DNA of 64,000 nucleotides from Arcobacteraceae bacterium (GTDB lineage Bacteria; Campylobacterota; Campylobacteria; Campylobacterales; Arcobacteraceae): NCBI GenBank assembly GCA_028687375.1, contig JAQUAG010000005.1, positions 1 to 64,000 of the forward strand, read 5' to 3'. Shown piece by piece: positions 8,642 to 19,247 of this stretch (position 1 is its first letter; each line of letters starts with the position of its first letter). The notes under the pieces were generated by a model. It saw only the letters and a program-made list of their open reading frames with translations, ran no database searches and was not told where the DNA came from. The position numbers and the translations under genes were made by a program.

Positions 8642-11600
8642 ATGCCAAAAAGAGAAGATATAAAAACAATTTTACTTATAGGATCAGGTCCAATTATCAT
8701 AGGACAAGCTTGCGAATTTGATTATAGTGGTACGCAAAGTGTTAAAACTTTAAAAGAATTAGGATATAGAGTTATCCTTATAAATTCAAATCCAGCGACT
8801 ATTATGACAGATCCAGAGTTTGCGGATAAAACTTACATCGAGCCTATAACTGAAGATGTTATTGCAAAAATTATAGAGATTGAAAAAGTAGATGCAGTTC
8901 TTCCAACTATGGGTGGGCAAACAGCTCTTAATGTTGCTACAACTATGTATGACAAGGGGATGTTAAATGGTATTGAGTTTCTTGGTGCTCATCCTGATGC
9001 TATTAAAAAGGGGGAAGACAGACACCTTTTTAATGAAGCGATGATAAAAATAGGGATGGATTTACCAAAAAGTGCAAATGCGTATAGTGTTGAAGAAGCT
9101 ATGGAAAAAGCAAAAGAGATCGGATTTCCAGTAATTAGTCGTGCCTCTTTTACCCTTGCAGGTGGTGGAAGTGGAGTTGCATATAATATGGAAGAGTTCA
9201 AAGTACTGGCTGCTGCAGGAATCGAAGCTAGTCCAATTGGTGAGATTGAGATTATGGAATCTATGCTTGGTTGGAAAGAATACGAAATGGAAGTTATCAG
9301 AGATAAAAAAGATAATTGTATCATCGTTTGTTCTATTGAAAATCTTGACCCTATGGGAGTTCATACAGGTGATAGTGTAACAATAGCCCCAGCACTGACT
9401 TTAACAGATAAAGAATACCAAAATATGAGAAATGCATCTTTTGCAATTCTAAGAGAGATTGGTGTTGATACAGGTGGAAGTAATGTTCAATTTTCAATAG
9501 ATCCAAAAACAGGAAGAATGATAGTTATTGAGATGAATCCAAGAGTTAGTAGAAGTTCGGCATTGGCTTCAAAAGCTACAGGATATCCAATAGCAAAAGT
9601 AGCAACGCTTCTTGCTGTTGGATTTACACTTGATGAGATAGAAAATGATATCACAGGAACTACTGCATCATTTGAACCAGTTATTGACTATATCGTTACA
9701 AAAATTCCAAGATTTACATTTGAAAAATTCCCAAAAGCAGATAGCACACTAACAACAAGTATGAAATCTGTTGGTGAAGTTATGGCGATGGGGAGAACTT
9801 TTAAAGAATCTATCCAAAAAGCACTTTGTTCAATGGAAACTGGACTGTATGGTTTTAATCCAATTATTTCAGATTTTGAAACTATTAAAAAAGAGATAAG
9901 AAGACCAAACTGTGATAGATTACAGTACTTAATGCAAGGGATGAGAGAAGGTCTTACAAATGAGGATATTTTTGAATTATCAAAAATCGATCCTTGGTTC
10001 TTAACTCAATTTAGAGAGATTTGTGATTTAGAAAATGAGATTAAAATACAAGGAACTAATATCCTTAAAGATGAAAAAGCACTTAGGCTTGCTAAAACTT
10101 TTGGTTTTAGTGACAAGATGATTTCAACTCTTATTGGTACAAAAGAAAATGATGTTTATAGTGCTAGAAAAACACTTGATATTGGTTTTGAATACAATGA
10201 AGTTGATACTTGTGCAGCTGAATTTAAGGCACTCACCCCATATTTATATTCAACTACTAATATTACAAAATTACCTAAAAAAGAGGTTATATCTGAAGAA
10301 CAATCAAAAGTTCTTATTATTGGTGGAGGTCCTAATAGAATAGGGCAAGGGATTGAGTTTGACTACTGTTGTGTTCATGCATCATTTGCATTAGCTGAGA
10401 TGGGAATCAAAACTATTATGTACAACTGTAACCCAGAAACTGTATCAACTGATTATGATACAAGTGATGTACTTTATTTTGAACCTATCGATTTTGAACA
10501 TGTTAGAAGTGTAATCGAACATGAAAATCCAGATGGAATTATAGTTCATTTTGGTGGACAAACTCCACTAAAACTTGCAAATGCTATCCATGATATGGGT
10601 GGAAAAATTATTGGAACTACTGCTGAAGTTATTGACCTTGCTGAAGATAGAAAAAAATTCTCTACTTTTGTTGAAAAAGCTGGACTTTTACAACCAGAAA
10701 ATGGAACAGCTGTAACACTTGATGAAGCACTTACAATTGCAAATAGAATAGGTTATCCAGTTCTTGTACGACCATCGTTTGTACTTGGTGGAAGAGGGAT
10801 GAAGATAGTTTACAACGAAGCTGAGTTAAAACTTTATATGGATGAAGCTGTAAGCGTATCAAATGACGCTCCTGTTTTGGTTGATAAATTCTTAGACCGT
10901 GCTATCGAGCTTGATGTTGACTGTATCACTGATGGGGTTGATGTTTATATTGGTGGAATTATGCAACATATCGAAGAAGCTGGAATCCACTCAGGAGATA
11001 GTGCTTGTAGCTTACCTCCAATAAGTTTAGATGATGCGATTTTAAAAGAAGTTGAAGAGAAAACAAAAACTATGGCACTTGAGCTTGGTGTTAAAGGGTT
11101 GATGAATACTCAGTATGCAATCCACCAAGGTCAAATTTATCTTATCGAGGTAAATCCTAGAGCTTCAAGAACAGTTCCATTTGTATCTAAAGCAACAGGT
11201 ATCCCTTTAGCAAAAGTAGCTACAAGAGTTATGTGGGGTCAACCTTTAAGAGAGGCATTAAATGTTTACGATAAAGATCAAAAAATTGTAGATATCAAAA
11301 CAAGCTCAAATATTTTAAAACCAATCTTAAAAGGGCATGTTGCAGTTAAAGAAGCTGTTTTCCCATTTAATAAACTTATGGGTGCAGACTTAATCCTTGG
11401 ACCTGAGATGAAATCAACTGGTGAAGTTATGGGGATAAGTAGTGATTTTGGAAGTGCATTTGCAAAAGCTCAATGTGCAGCAAAAAATCTTCTTCCAGAT
11501 AATGGTGGAAAAGTATTTGTTTCTTTAGCAAATTTAGATAAATCATTTGCACCTGCTATTGCTTCTGAGCTTATCGCTCTTGGGTTTAGCGTTGTTGCTA

Positions 11601-11908
11601 CTGGTGGAACTTATGATATTATCTCTGATGCAGGGGTAGAGTGTCAAAAAGTTCTAAAAGTAAGTGAAGGTCGTCCAAATATTACAGATAGTTTAATGAA
11701 TAAAGATATCGTTATGGCTATAAATACAAGCGATGGTAAGGAAGTTAGCATAGATGATGGTATGGCAATAAGAAGAACAGTCCTACGAATGAATGTTCCT
11801 TATGTTACAACTGTTGCAGGTGCATTGGCGTCAATTGAAGCTATAAAAGCTCAAAAAGCAAAAATCGCACTTTATCCAAAATCTATCCAAGATTTTTTAG
11901 CTGACTAA
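8642..11908 (+). CDS. carB: Carbamoyl-phosphate synthase large subunit CarB
   Basis: This 1088-aa protein is full length for the family. It makes carbamoyl phosphate for arginine and pyrimidine synthesis together with CarA, which is not in the window. It has two homologous ATP-grasp halves, with [20 protein letters not shown] near the start and the matching [18 protein letters not shown] near residue 561. Metal and ATP sites read [21 protein letters not shown] and its second-half copy [18 protein letters not shown]. The C-terminal MGS-like allosteric domain (about 960-1088) contains ATGGTYDII. Confidence 0.97.
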   Translation: MPKREDIKTILLIGSGPIIIGQACEFDYSGTQSVKTLKELGYRVILINSNPATIMTDPEFADKTYIEPITEDVIAKIIEIEKVDAVLPTMGGQTALNVATTMYDKGMLNGIEFLGAHPDAIKKGEDRHLFNEAMIKIGMDLPKSANAYSVEEAMEKAKEIGFPVISRASFTLAGGGSGVAYNMEEFKVLAAAGIEASPIGEIEIMESMLGWKEYEMEVIRDKKDNCIIVCSIENLDPMGVHTGDSVTIAPALTLTDKEYQNMRNASFAILREIGVDTGGSNVQFSIDPKTGRMIVIEMNPRVSRSSALASKATGYPIAKVATLLAVGFTLDEIENDITGTTASFEPVIDYIVTKIPRFTFEKFPKADSTLTTSMKSVGEVMAMGRTFKESIQKALCSMETGLYGFNPIISDFETIKKEIRRPNCDRLQYLMQGMREGLTNEDIFELSKIDPWFLTQFREICDLENEIKIQGTNILKDEKALRLAKTFGFSDKMISTLIGTKENDVYSARKTLDIGFEYNEVDTCAAEFKALTPYLYSTTNITKLPKKEVISEEQSKVLIIGGGPNRIGQGIEFDYCCVHASFALAEMGIKTIMYNCNPETVSTDYDTSDVLYFEPIDFEHVRSVIEHENPDGIIVHFGGQTPLKLANAIHDMGGKIIGTTAEVIDLAEDRKKFSTFVEKAGLLQPENGTAVTLDEALTIANRIGYPVLVRPSFVLGGRGMKIVYNEAELKLYMDEAVSVSNDAPVLVDKFLDRAIELDVDCITDGVDVYIGGIMQHIEEAGIHSGDSACSLPPISLDDAILKEVEEKTKTMALELGVKGLMNTQYAIHQGQIYLIEVNPRASRTVPFVSKATGIPLAKVATRVMWGQPLREALNVYDKDQKIVDIKTSSNILKPILKGHVAVKEAVFPFNKLMGADLILGPEMKSTGEVMGISSDFGSAFAKAQCAAKNLLPDNGGKVFVSLANLDKSFAPAIASELIALGFSVVATGGTYDIISDAGVECQKVLKVSEGRPNITDSLMNKDIVMAINTSDGKEVSIDDGMAIRRTVLRMNVPYVTTVAGALASIEAIKAQKAKIALYPKSIQDFLAD

Positions 11909-11935
11909 TACTTGAAATAATACGAGAATTACTAG

Positions 11936-12379
11936 ATGGATAAAAATAAAATCTATTTAGTTCAAACAGATACAACCGTAGGTCTTTTATCAAGAGATGA
12001 TAGAAAACTCTCGGTTATCAAAAAAAGAGCAGAAACTCAAAAAATACTTCAAGCAGTTGATAGTTTTGCTACCCTCCAAAAATATACAAGAGTTCCAAAT
12101 ATCTATAAAAAATTGGTAAGAAATAGTAACCGAACGACATTTATCTATCCTAATGGTGATTCTTTTCGTGTAGTAGATAATTTATCTTTCCATCATAATT
12201 TTATATCCAAGTTTCAAAATTTGTATTCGACATCAGCAAATGAAACAACAAAAAAGTTTGATTTTGATTTTGCTTACAATTCTTCTAATATTATCGTATT
12301 TAGTAAAAATGATTTTTTTGAAAGCAGTGGTTCTTCAATTCTAAAGATAACAAATTTTAAAAAGAAAAAGATTCGATAG
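11936..12379 (+). CDS. Short Sua5/YciO/YrdC-like protein
   Basis: This 147-aa protein starts DKNKIYLVQTDTTVGLLS, the typical opening of YrdC/Sua5 proteins, and carries an IKKRAETQKI stretch equivalent to the KRP-type substrate motif. Family members that make threonylcarbamoyl-AMP for tRNA t6A are about 190-210 residues, so this one is shorter and divergent. The STSANET stretch matches the conserved SAN motif. It could be the cell's TsaC-type enzyme or a paralogue. It follows carB by 27 bp. Confidence 0.7.
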   Translation: MDKNKIYLVQTDTTVGLLSRDDRKLSVIKKRAETQKILQAVDSFATLQKYTRVPNIYKKLVRNSNRTTFIYPNGDSFRVVDNLSFHHNFISKFQNLYSTSANETTKKFDFDFAYNSSNIIVFSKNDFFESSGSSILKITNFKKKKIR

Positions 12380-12438
12380 GAAAATTATATTAGGGATAAA
12401 GATAAAAAAAGAGATTCAAAGAAGAAAATAAATAACTT

Positions 12439-12714
12439 TTATTCTTCTTGGGAACTTGTATCAGCTTTATAACCAAGCTTGATTGATTCCTCTTCAATTT
12501 TATTTTTTAAAAGATCGATTCTCCACTTGTGTCTGAAAGCAAACTTTTCTATTTCAGCTTCTCGCTCTTCCTCTGTACAAAAAGTGTTAATTCTTTTCAT
12601 AAAAAGTTTAGGGATTTGGATTGCTATGAGTTGGAAATAGTTTTCTTTGCAACTTCTTGAGCAAAAAGCTTTACTCATAGCTATTTTTTTCTTGCAAAAT
12701 GGACAATGTGACAT
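12439..12714 (-). CDS. Small zinc-ribbon-like protein of unknown function
   Basis: This 91-aa protein opens with two Cys pairs, CPFCKKK and CSRSCKENYF, spaced like a treble-clef or zinc-ribbon metal site. The rest is a charged helical region ending in EE. It lies 13 bp downstream of the 69-aa gene that starts at 12937, on the same strand, so the two are probably transcribed together. No function can be given from sequence alone. Confidence 0.7.
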   Translation of the reverse strand: MSHCPFCKKKIAMSKAFCSRSCKENYFQLIAIQIPKLFMKRINTFCTEEEREAEIEKFAFRHKWRIDLLKNKIEEESIKLGYKADTSSQEE

Positions 12715-12727
12715 ATTGATACCTTTT

Positions 12728-12937
12728 TTATTTTTGTCTTATAGGGGAAATTTTATAATATTGTGCATCTGTGACATCAAATACATATTTTGGATCTTTT
12801 TCATGTAGTGCAATGATATTTACGTAAAAATTACTTTTATATAACCAACCATAATCAGTGTCTTCTATCTCTTGCGATATAAACATTTCTACGAGTTGAT
12901 CTTTTGTCACTATTAGCTCTTCCATCTTCTTTCCCAA
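12728..12937 (-). CDS. 69-aa protein of unknown function, paralogue of the protein at 33486
   Basis: This 69-aa protein has no signal peptide or membrane segment. It shares a run of positions with the equally long protein encoded at 33486-33695: both have a K-D-(Q/E) start to a helix, F-I near residue 19, G-W, I-I-A-L-H and a Y-K-I near the end. The first codon could be Met1 or Met5; Met5 gives MEELIV, which aligns best with the paralogue. The Shine-Dalgarno is weak. It is upstream of a zinc-ribbon-like gene. Confidence 0.65.
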   Translation of the reverse strand: MGKKMEELIVTKDQLVEMFISQEIEDTDYGWLYKSNFYVNIIALHEKDPKYVFDVTDAQYYKISPIRQK

Positions 12938-13001
12938 TGATTTTTTTCAATCATCTAATTTTTTTGTGGAATTTTATCTTAAATTTTTTTTTTTGTCAAA
13001 G

Positions 13002-14105
13002 TTAAAATTTTTTGATAACATCTTCAAAAATATTTTTAAGTTTAAGTACCTCTTCAACCGAGGTAGATTCATCAATTGCATGGATTGTATTGTTGATTAC
13101 ACCAAATTCCACCGTCTCTACTCCAAATGCTCCAAAATGTCTTGCATCACTTGTTCCACCTGCTGTACTATGTTTGGTTTGAATATTTAAAATGGTATTT
13201 ATTGAATTTGTTATAATATTCACGATTTTACTTTTTTTATTTGTCACGAATGGAAAAGAACCTTGAGTGAGCCTTAGTGTAAAGTTCAAATTTTCAAAAG
13301 ATTTATTGATAAAGTTTTGAATATCTTCTTTTGTTGTTTTTGTTGAATTTCGTACATTAAACATTAAGTTTAGTTTATCTGGTGTTACATTTGTAACCTC
13401 CATACCAGCTCTTATATCTGTAATGACAAGTTTACTAGGTGCAAAGTATTCATCTCCATCATCAAGATTAACTCCAGCTATTTTAGGAAGAATCGAGGAT
13501 ATTAAGTCAATTGGATTGATACTTTTTTCAGGGTATGCAGCATGTCCTTGTTTCCCTTGAATTTCCAAGTACCCATTAATACTTCCACGTCTACCAACCT
13601 TGATAGCATCACCAAAATTAATTTCACAAGTGGGTTCGGCAACTATTGCACTAGTGGGTAAAAAATTATGTTCTTTTAGATATTCTAAAACTTTGATAGT
13701 TCCATAGGTTCCTTCTCCCTCTTCATCCGAAGTAAGTAAAATAGATAAAGTTCCATTAAACTCTTTTGTGTGCTTACAGGCATATAGAAAAGCTGCAACA
13801 CCACTTTTCATATCTTGTGTTCCACGAGCAGTAATTCTTCCATTTATGATATTCGCTTCAAAAGGATTAACACTCCAACCACTTCCAGTTGGAACTACAT
13901 CAATATGTCCAGCAAAGCAAAGATGTTCACTTGAAGTTGCATTAAATACTTTATAATAAAATCTATTTTTCGTATCTTTCATATCGATTTTTATAGATTT
14001 CCATTCATCTCCCAAATACTCATCAATAAAATCAAATGCTCCATCGTCATTTGGGGTAATTGATTTAAATCTAAGCAATTTTTGAAATAATTCAATAGTA
14101 TCCAT
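13002..14105 (-). CDS. dapE: Succinyl-diaminopimelate desuccinylase DapE
   Basis: This 367-aa M20 metallopeptidase-family enzyme of lysine and peptidoglycan precursor synthesis has the zinc motifs FAGHIDVVPTG (around residues 64-74) and TSDEEGEGTYGT (around 129-140). The C-terminal GGTSDARHFGAFG segment is characteristic of DapE rather than ArgE. Length is typical. It is a single gene divergent from the 111-aa ORF at 14201. Confidence 0.93.
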   Translation of the reverse strand: MDTIELFQKLLRFKSITPNDDGAFDFIDEYLGDEWKSIKIDMKDTKNRFYYKVFNATSSEHLCFAGHIDVVPTGSGWSVNPFEANIINGRITARGTQDMKSGVAAFLYACKHTKEFNGTLSILLTSDEEGEGTYGTIKVLEYLKEHNFLPTSAIVAEPTCEINFGDAIKVGRRGSINGYLEIQGKQGHAAYPEKSINPIDLISSILPKIAGVNLDDGDEYFAPSKLVITDIRAGMEVTNVTPDKLNLMFNVRNSTKTTKEDIQNFINKSFENLNFTLRLTQGSFPFVTNKKSKIVNIITNSINTILNIQTKHSTAGGTSDARHFGAFGVETVEFGVINNTIHAIDESTSVEEVLKLKNIFEDVIKKF

Positions 14106-14200
14106 AAAAATCCTCCATCTTTAAAATAGGTGCGGATTATATCCTTTTTTAGTTTTGTTTAGATAAAATAAATCTTATTAAAATTTAAAGGAACATCACA

Positions 14201-14536
14201 ATGCATATAGATATTACACCAGAAATGATACTTTCTCAATTAGAATATACTATCAATGAATCATCTTTGGAGCAAGTTACAAAAGCGATAAATAACACAA
14301 AAGGATTTACTCAATTTGCAAAACATCTTATAAGTTTAAATGACAATTTAAAACATATGAATGCTTACATTGCACTTTCAAATCATACAGAACTTTTTAA
14401 AATTAAATCAGAAAACAACAATCCAGCAATACTTGAAGAGTTTCATGATGCTGTGAAAAAATGGAGTGATAAATATCATGTAAGTTTGGAAATTATTCCG
14501 AATAAAGAAGTTTATTATATTTTAGGGATTAAATAA
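14201..14536 (+). CDS. Conserved-looking small protein of unknown function
   Basis: This 111-aa, mostly helical protein has no cysteine, signal peptide or membrane segment. It lies 20 bp before the FabL-like reductase gene on the same strand and seems to share its transcript, with an AAAGGAACATCACA ribosome binding site before its own ATG. No family is recognised. Confidence 0.65.
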   Translation: MHIDITPEMILSQLEYTINESSLEQVTKAINNTKGFTQFAKHLISLNDNLKHMNAYIALSNHTELFKIKSENNNPAILEEFHDAVKKWSDKYHVSLEIIPNKEVYYILGIK

Positions 14537-14556
14537 TCAAATAAAGGGAGAATAAT

Positions 14557-15324
14557 ATGGCTAAAACATTAGTAATTACAGGGGCAACAAAAGGTATTGG
14601 AAAAGCATGTGCTTATAGATTTGCAAAAGAGGGTGTAAATATAGCATTTACATACAATTCTAATGAAGAGCAAGCAAAAGAGATAGCATCTGATTTGGAA
14701 GCAACTTATGGTATAAAAGCTAGATATTATCCTTTTAATATTCTTGAGCCTGAAACAGCAAAAGAGTTATTTGCTAAAATTGATGAAGATTTTGACAGAA
14801 TTGATTATTTTATATCAAATGCAATGATTTACGGAAGAGCTGTTGTTGGGGGATATGGTAAATTTATGAAATTAAAACCTAGAGGATTAAATAATATATA
14901 TTCAGCAACTGTTGATGCTTTTGTATGTGGTTCACAAGAAGCAGCAAAAAGAATGGAAAAAAATGGTGGCGGAGCAATAGTAAGTCTTAGTTCAACTGGA
15001 AATCTTGTTTATATTGAAAACTATGCAGGACATGGGACAAATAAAGCAGCAGTAGAAGCAATGGTAAGATATGCAGCAACTGAACTTGGTGAAAAAGGTA
15101 TTAGGGTAAATGCTGTAAGTGGAGGACCTATTGATACTGATGCTTTAAAAGCTTTTACAAACTATGAAGAGGTTGCGGCAAAAACAGCAGCACTTTCTCC
15201 ACTTGGTAGAATGGGACAACCAGATGATTTAGCTGGGGCTTGTTGGTTTTTATGTAATGAGGAAGCTTCTTGGATAACTGGTGCTACGCTTATTGTTGAT
15301 GGTGGGACAACTTTTAAAAAATAA
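14557..15324 (+). CDS. FabL-like enoyl-ACP reductase (SDR family)
   Basis: This 255-aa short-chain dehydrogenase has the cofactor motif TGATKGIG at residues 8-15. The catalytic pair is Tyr156 and Lys163, with six residues between them (YAGHGTNK). That spacing marks enoyl-ACP reductases of the FabI/FabL group, while ketoreductases use Tyr-x3-Lys. The segment NAVSGGPIDTDALKAF and the C-terminal IVDGG match Bacillus FabL closely as I remember it. It is therefore likely to act in the last step of fatty-acid elongation. Its stop codon overlaps the pgsA start (TAATG). Confidence 0.8.
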   Translation: MAKTLVITGATKGIGKACAYRFAKEGVNIAFTYNSNEEQAKEIASDLEATYGIKARYYPFNILEPETAKELFAKIDEDFDRIDYFISNAMIYGRAVVGGYGKFMKLKPRGLNNIYSATVDAFVCGSQEAAKRMEKNGGGAIVSLSSTGNLVYIENYAGHGTNKAAVEAMVRYAATELGEKGIRVNAVSGGPIDTDALKAFTNYEEVAAKTAALSPLGRMGQPDDLAGACWFLCNEEASWITGATLIVDGGTTFKK

Positions 15325-15890
15325 TGTCAAATCAACAAACTCAGATAAAAAATAAAAATTTGAACTTACCAAATTTATTGGCCTTTTTTAGAATCTTATT
15401 AGCTCCTCTAATGTTGTGGTTTATGATCGATAGGGGAAATTCTTTTTTTGAAGGATGGGATCCAAGCTGGCTTGATTATTTTGCTGGACTTATTTTTGTT
15501 ATCGCTTCTGTTACTGATTTTTTTGATGGATTTATAGCAAGAACTTGGAATCAGATGACAAAGCTTGGTTCAATTTTAGATCCACTTGCCGATAAGATGT
15601 TGGTACTTGCTGGATTTATTGGGCTTATAGTTCTTGATCGTGCGAGTGCATTTGCTATTTTCTTAATTCTTTCACGAGAATTTTTTATAACAGGGCTTCG
15701 AGTGGTCGCTGTGAGTGAGGGAAGAGATGTCTCCTCTACAATGGCTGGCAAAGTGAAAACAGTCGTACAGATGATAGCTATTGGATTTTTAATTATTGAT
15801 TGGCCATTTGGAGCTGAACTACTTTGGTTAGCTGTGTTTCTTACCCTTTACTCTGGGTATGAATATCTTAGAGATTATTTTAGACAATAA
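15324..15890 (+). CDS. pgsA: CDP-diacylglycerol--glycerol-3-phosphate 3-phosphatidyltransferase PgsA
   Basis: This 188-aa integral-membrane enzyme catalyses the committed step of phosphatidylglycerol synthesis. The CDP-alcohol phosphotransferase signature is complete: Asp65, Asp68-Gly69, Ala72-Arg73, Gly82, Asp86 and Asp90, with the exact spacing. Four to five hydrophobic helices surround it. The ATG shares one base with the stop of the enoyl-reductase gene, so the two lipid genes are translationally coupled. Confidence 0.93.
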   Translation: MSNQQTQIKNKNLNLPNLLAFFRILLAPLMLWFMIDRGNSFFEGWDPSWLDYFAGLIFVIASVTDFFDGFIARTWNQMTKLGSILDPLADKMLVLAGFIGLIVLDRASAFAIFLILSREFFITGLRVVAVSEGRDVSSTMAGKVKTVVQMIAIGFLIIDWPFGAELLWLAVFLTLYSGYEYLRDYFRQ

Positions 15891-15972
15891 AAATTATAGA
15901 CACTTACTTAGAAACTTTATTCTTTAAAATCTAAGTAACTCTATAAATTAAACTTCATAAACAAATAGATTT

Positions 15973-16659
15973 TTAGACAATCCTGTAGCCAATTCCAGTT
16001 ATATTGATAAATATATCTAATCCAAGTTTTTTTCGCAATCTAAAAATCATATTTTTGATTGAATTTATATTGATATCGTCATATTGTAATGCTTTAGTAA
16101 TAGCATTGTAAGTTATCACTTTATTTATATTTTCACTAGCTAAAGTTAGTAATTGCTCCTCTTTTTTAGTAAGATTTATCATTTTTCCATTGACTGTTGC
16201 GCAGTGTTGTAATTTGTTATAAGAGATGTTCTCATTTATAAAAATTACATCTAAATCATTTTTTGTAATTTTTCTTGCAAATCTCATAAAAATATTTTTC
16301 AACTCATCAAAACTATAAGGTTTTGTTAGAAAATCAAGTGCTTGTATTTGGATGATTTTTTTGAAGTCATTGATATCTATACTAGAAGAGGTGAAGAGAA
16401 AGTGTACATCTTCATCAAGCTTTCTTATCTCTTGAGCTAAGGTTATACCACACATTGTAGGTAAAAATGTATCACAAACAATTAAGTCATATTTTTCACT
16501 TTTAAATAGCTCTAAAGCTTTTTCCCCGTATGTTGCTGTTGTTACTGTATTAAAAAACATAGAGAGTAAACAAAGTGTTTGTTCCATCTGAAAAGTGTCA
16601 TTTTCAACATATAAAATTTTACAATTTTTGATTCTTGATATAATATCGATATTTGACAT
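15973..16659 (-). CDS. OmpR/PhoB-type response regulator
   Basis: This 228-aa protein has an N-terminal receiver domain with the phosphoacceptor Asp63 (IVCDTFLP) and Lys of the TKP motif near residue 112. A C-terminal winged-helix domain (about 135-228) ends IGYRIV. It starts one base after the kinase stop codon (16660), so it belongs to the same minus-strand operon. Its sequence is similar along its length to the interrupted regulator encoded upstream of the kinase, including the linker, so the two are probably paralogues. Confidence 0.9.
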   Translation of the reverse strand: MSNIDIISRIKNCKILYVENDTFQMEQTLCLLSMFFNTVTTATYGEKALELFKSEKYDLIVCDTFLPTMCGITLAQEIRKLDEDVHFLFTSSSIDINDFKKIIQIQALDFLTKPYSFDELKNIFMRFARKITKNDLDVIFINENISYNKLQHCATVNGKMINLTKKEEQLLTLASENINKVITYNAITKALQYDDININSIKNMIFRLRKKLGLDIFINITGIGYRIV

Positions 16660-18972
16660 TTATGCCCCTTTTTTATTATAAATTTTGATTAAAGCACCCA
16701 CTGAAGAGTTTGATAGTTCAAGTTCCCAACCATCTTTTGAGATGATATCTTTGGACATTTTTAGCCCCAGTCCCTCAAGTTGATTGTTTTTAAATCTTTC
16801 TAAAATAGTTTCTTCAAAACCTTCACAATTATCCTCAAATAAAATGTAATTATCATCTACAGTTATTTTTACTGTAGATGTATTGATGCTTTTTCGTATT
16901 GCTTGGTTTATACTATTGTTTATCAAATTTATCCACACCTGCATCCATTGATTTTTAATAGCCTCAAGAATAATAGTATTATTTGATATAAGAATTATCT
17001 CAAGGTTATTATTTTTTATTTTTGTATTAATAATACTTTTTGCTGAAATAATTGAATCTATTATATCAAACTGCACCACTTTTGATGATGGTTTATAATA
17101 ATCTAAAAAGTTTTGCATAGTATCTGACATAAAATCCAAACTCTCCTCGATATTTTTAGTGGAATCTTCTAGATACTCTTTTGTTATCTCTTGATTAAGT
17201 TTTAGTTTAGCCATAGTTGTAAGATTGATGTATCCTATTTTTGTTAAAGAATCCCTCCATTGATGGGAGATATTTGCTATGAGTTTTCCTAATTCTGCTT
17301 GTTTTTGATTTTGAAAAAGTATTTCAGTTTGCAGGATATTTTTTTCAACTTCTTTTTTTACCTCTTTTCGTAAAAGATAATTCCAAAGCATTACGACAAT
17401 CATTATAAAAACTAAACCACTAAATATCCAAAATCCGATACTAAAATAATTTATCATTTTAAGCTCGATAGAAACATGATTATTGACAATCTCATCAATA
17501 TCTTTTTTTGTAATAGTGGCTATGGCTCTATTTAAAATATCTTTTAAAATACTTTCATCTTTAAGAACGCCTATTCGTAAGTAATTAGAATACTTAGCAG
17601 GCTTCCCTACGATTTTCAAATTAAACAATCCATCTTTTTTTATAGTATATGCAGTTACAATCAATGAACGCAAGGTCAAATCAGCTTTTTTATCCTCAAC
17701 AAGATGGAAAGCTTCATCTTCACTATCTACTGGAATTATCATTAGATTTGGAAAATCCGTAGCAAACCTTTCATACATAGCTGTTCCTCTTGGAAGTGCT
17801 ATTGTGGCTTTAACTGTAGACAAATCTTCAATCATAGACATTTCAGCTCTTCCAACTAATACATTTGGATCCTCAAAAATAGGTTCAGTAAAGGTAAGCC
17901 ATTTTTCCCTTTGGGGTGTTTTGTTCACAAAGCTTAAAATATCACACTTTTTGCTTTTTGAATATTCTAAAGTCTCATCCCAGCTTTTAGTTTTTATAAG
18001 TCTAATTCGTAAATCCAATTTTTGGCTAATAAGTTTTATCAAATCAGCAGCTATACCCTCATGTTCCCCTTGCTTATTTATTATCTCAAAAGGTTCCCAA
18101 TCTGGATCAACACACATAGTAATCTCTCTTTTATTTTTGAGATATGCTTTTTGTTCGTTGTTGAGTTCTATTGGATTGTATTTTAATTCTACAGTTCTTT
18201 GGATAAGCAAACTATTGATTTTAAGTATATCTTCTTTAGAGATAACATTGATAGCTTTCGTAAGTATCGATGCCAAATGGGGATAATCATCCCTAATAAT
18301 ACTATAGATTTTAAACTCATAATCACCAATAGTAGCTATCTCAATATCCATAAGATTTTTCGTTTTTTTGAGATAATCAACCACTACAATATTTTCAACC
18401 ATAGCATCAACTTTTTTTAGATTTACGAGTTCTAAAGATTCCTCAACACCTTCTGTGATAATTAATTGTTTAAATTTATATGACTTTTCTTTTAAATATT
18501 CATAAGCAGTACTTCCCTTTGCAACAGCAATAGTGAGCTTTGAAATATCATGTTTGAAATCATAAATCGGATTTGTACGATTTGAAGCAATAACTAAATT
18601 AACCTGCATAAATGGACCAGCAAATAAAGCATATTTTTCTCTATCAAGTGTTTTTCCACTTCCATCAATCATATCAATTTGTTTGTTTTTTAAACTATTT
18701 AAAACATCTTTGAAGTTTATCCCATCACCTATTTTTTTAAACTCAAATTTGAGTCCTGTTTTCTCTTCGACAAGATTATAGTATTCTCTAAAAATACCTT
18801 GATAACTATCTTTTTCCACTTTGGCAAAGGGTTCCCAAGTGACATCACTAAAATAGATAACAGGATGCTTTTTTATAAACTCTTTCTCTTCATTTGTAAG
18901 ATTAAGAGTTGTAGCAAAAACATTGCTACAATAGAAAATAAATACAATAAAATAAATAATAATCTGTTTCAT
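16660..18972 (-). CDS. Membrane histidine kinase with two periplasmic substrate-binding (SBP_bac_3) domains
   Basis: This 770-aa protein has a signal/anchor segment, then two tandem solute-binding domains of the SBP_bac_3 type (about 25-255 and 270-500; both contain the WEPF motif). One transmembrane helix follows near 505-530, then a kinase core. The phospho-accepting His is His570 in the sequence SHQWRDSL, a variant of the HQWRQPL box seen in many Campylobacterota kinases. An N-box with NLINNS and a short ATP-lid GLGLKM follow. It presumably senses a small solute. Its start codon overlaps the end of the upstream regulator reading frame as ATGA. Confidence 0.9.
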   Translation of the reverse strand: MKQIIIYFIVFIFYCSNVFATTLNLTNEEKEFIKKHPVIYFSDVTWEPFAKVEKDSYQGIFREYYNLVEEKTGLKFEFKKIGDGINFKDVLNSLKNKQIDMIDGSGKTLDREKYALFAGPFMQVNLVIASNRTNPIYDFKHDISKLTIAVAKGSTAYEYLKEKSYKFKQLIITEGVEESLELVNLKKVDAMVENIVVVDYLKKTKNLMDIEIATIGDYEFKIYSIIRDDYPHLASILTKAINVISKEDILKINSLLIQRTVELKYNPIELNNEQKAYLKNKREITMCVDPDWEPFEIINKQGEHEGIAADLIKLISQKLDLRIRLIKTKSWDETLEYSKSKKCDILSFVNKTPQREKWLTFTEPIFEDPNVLVGRAEMSMIEDLSTVKATIALPRGTAMYERFATDFPNLMIIPVDSEDEAFHLVEDKKADLTLRSLIVTAYTIKKDGLFNLKIVGKPAKYSNYLRIGVLKDESILKDILNRAIATITKKDIDEIVNNHVSIELKMINYFSIGFWIFSGLVFIMIVVMLWNYLLRKEVKKEVEKNILQTEILFQNQKQAELGKLIANISHQWRDSLTKIGYINLTTMAKLKLNQEITKEYLEDSTKNIEESLDFMSDTMQNFLDYYKPSSKVVQFDIIDSIISAKSIINTKIKNNNLEIILISNNTIILEAIKNQWMQVWINLINNSINQAIRKSINTSTVKITVDDNYILFEDNCEGFEETILERFKNNQLEGLGLKMSKDIISKDGWELELSNSSVGALIKIYNKKGA

Positions 18973-19247
18973 ACAATCATCTTATAACCAATATCAGGGA
19001 TAGTGTGTAGAAATGTTTTTCCAAATCTTTTTCTTATTCTTAAAATAAAGTTGTTTACCGCACTATCAGACATAATTTCATTTTCATAGACAATATTGGC
19101 AATCATATCTTTTGTAATAATCTTAGTTTTGTTGTTGCACAACATCTCAAAAAAAAGAATCTCTTTTTTATTAAGTTCAAATATCTCATTTTCATTGGAT
19201 ATATTTTTGAAGTTTTTATTGTAAATAAAATTATCTTTGAGTAATAC
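18969..19247 (-). pseudogene. Detached DNA-binding half of an OmpR-type response regulator (downstream of an in-frame TAA)
   Basis: Reading on in the same frame after the TAA at 19250-19248 gives a complete winged-helix domain (for example FELNKKEILFFEML and DSAVNNFILRIRKRFG) that ends IPDIGYKMIV and a TGA. The TGA overlaps the kinase ATG in the arrangement ATGA. It aligns with the C-terminal half of the intact regulator at 15973. No ATG, GTG or TTG in this frame lies early enough after the TAA to restart the whole domain, so it is probably not made unless the stop is read through. Confidence 0.8.
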
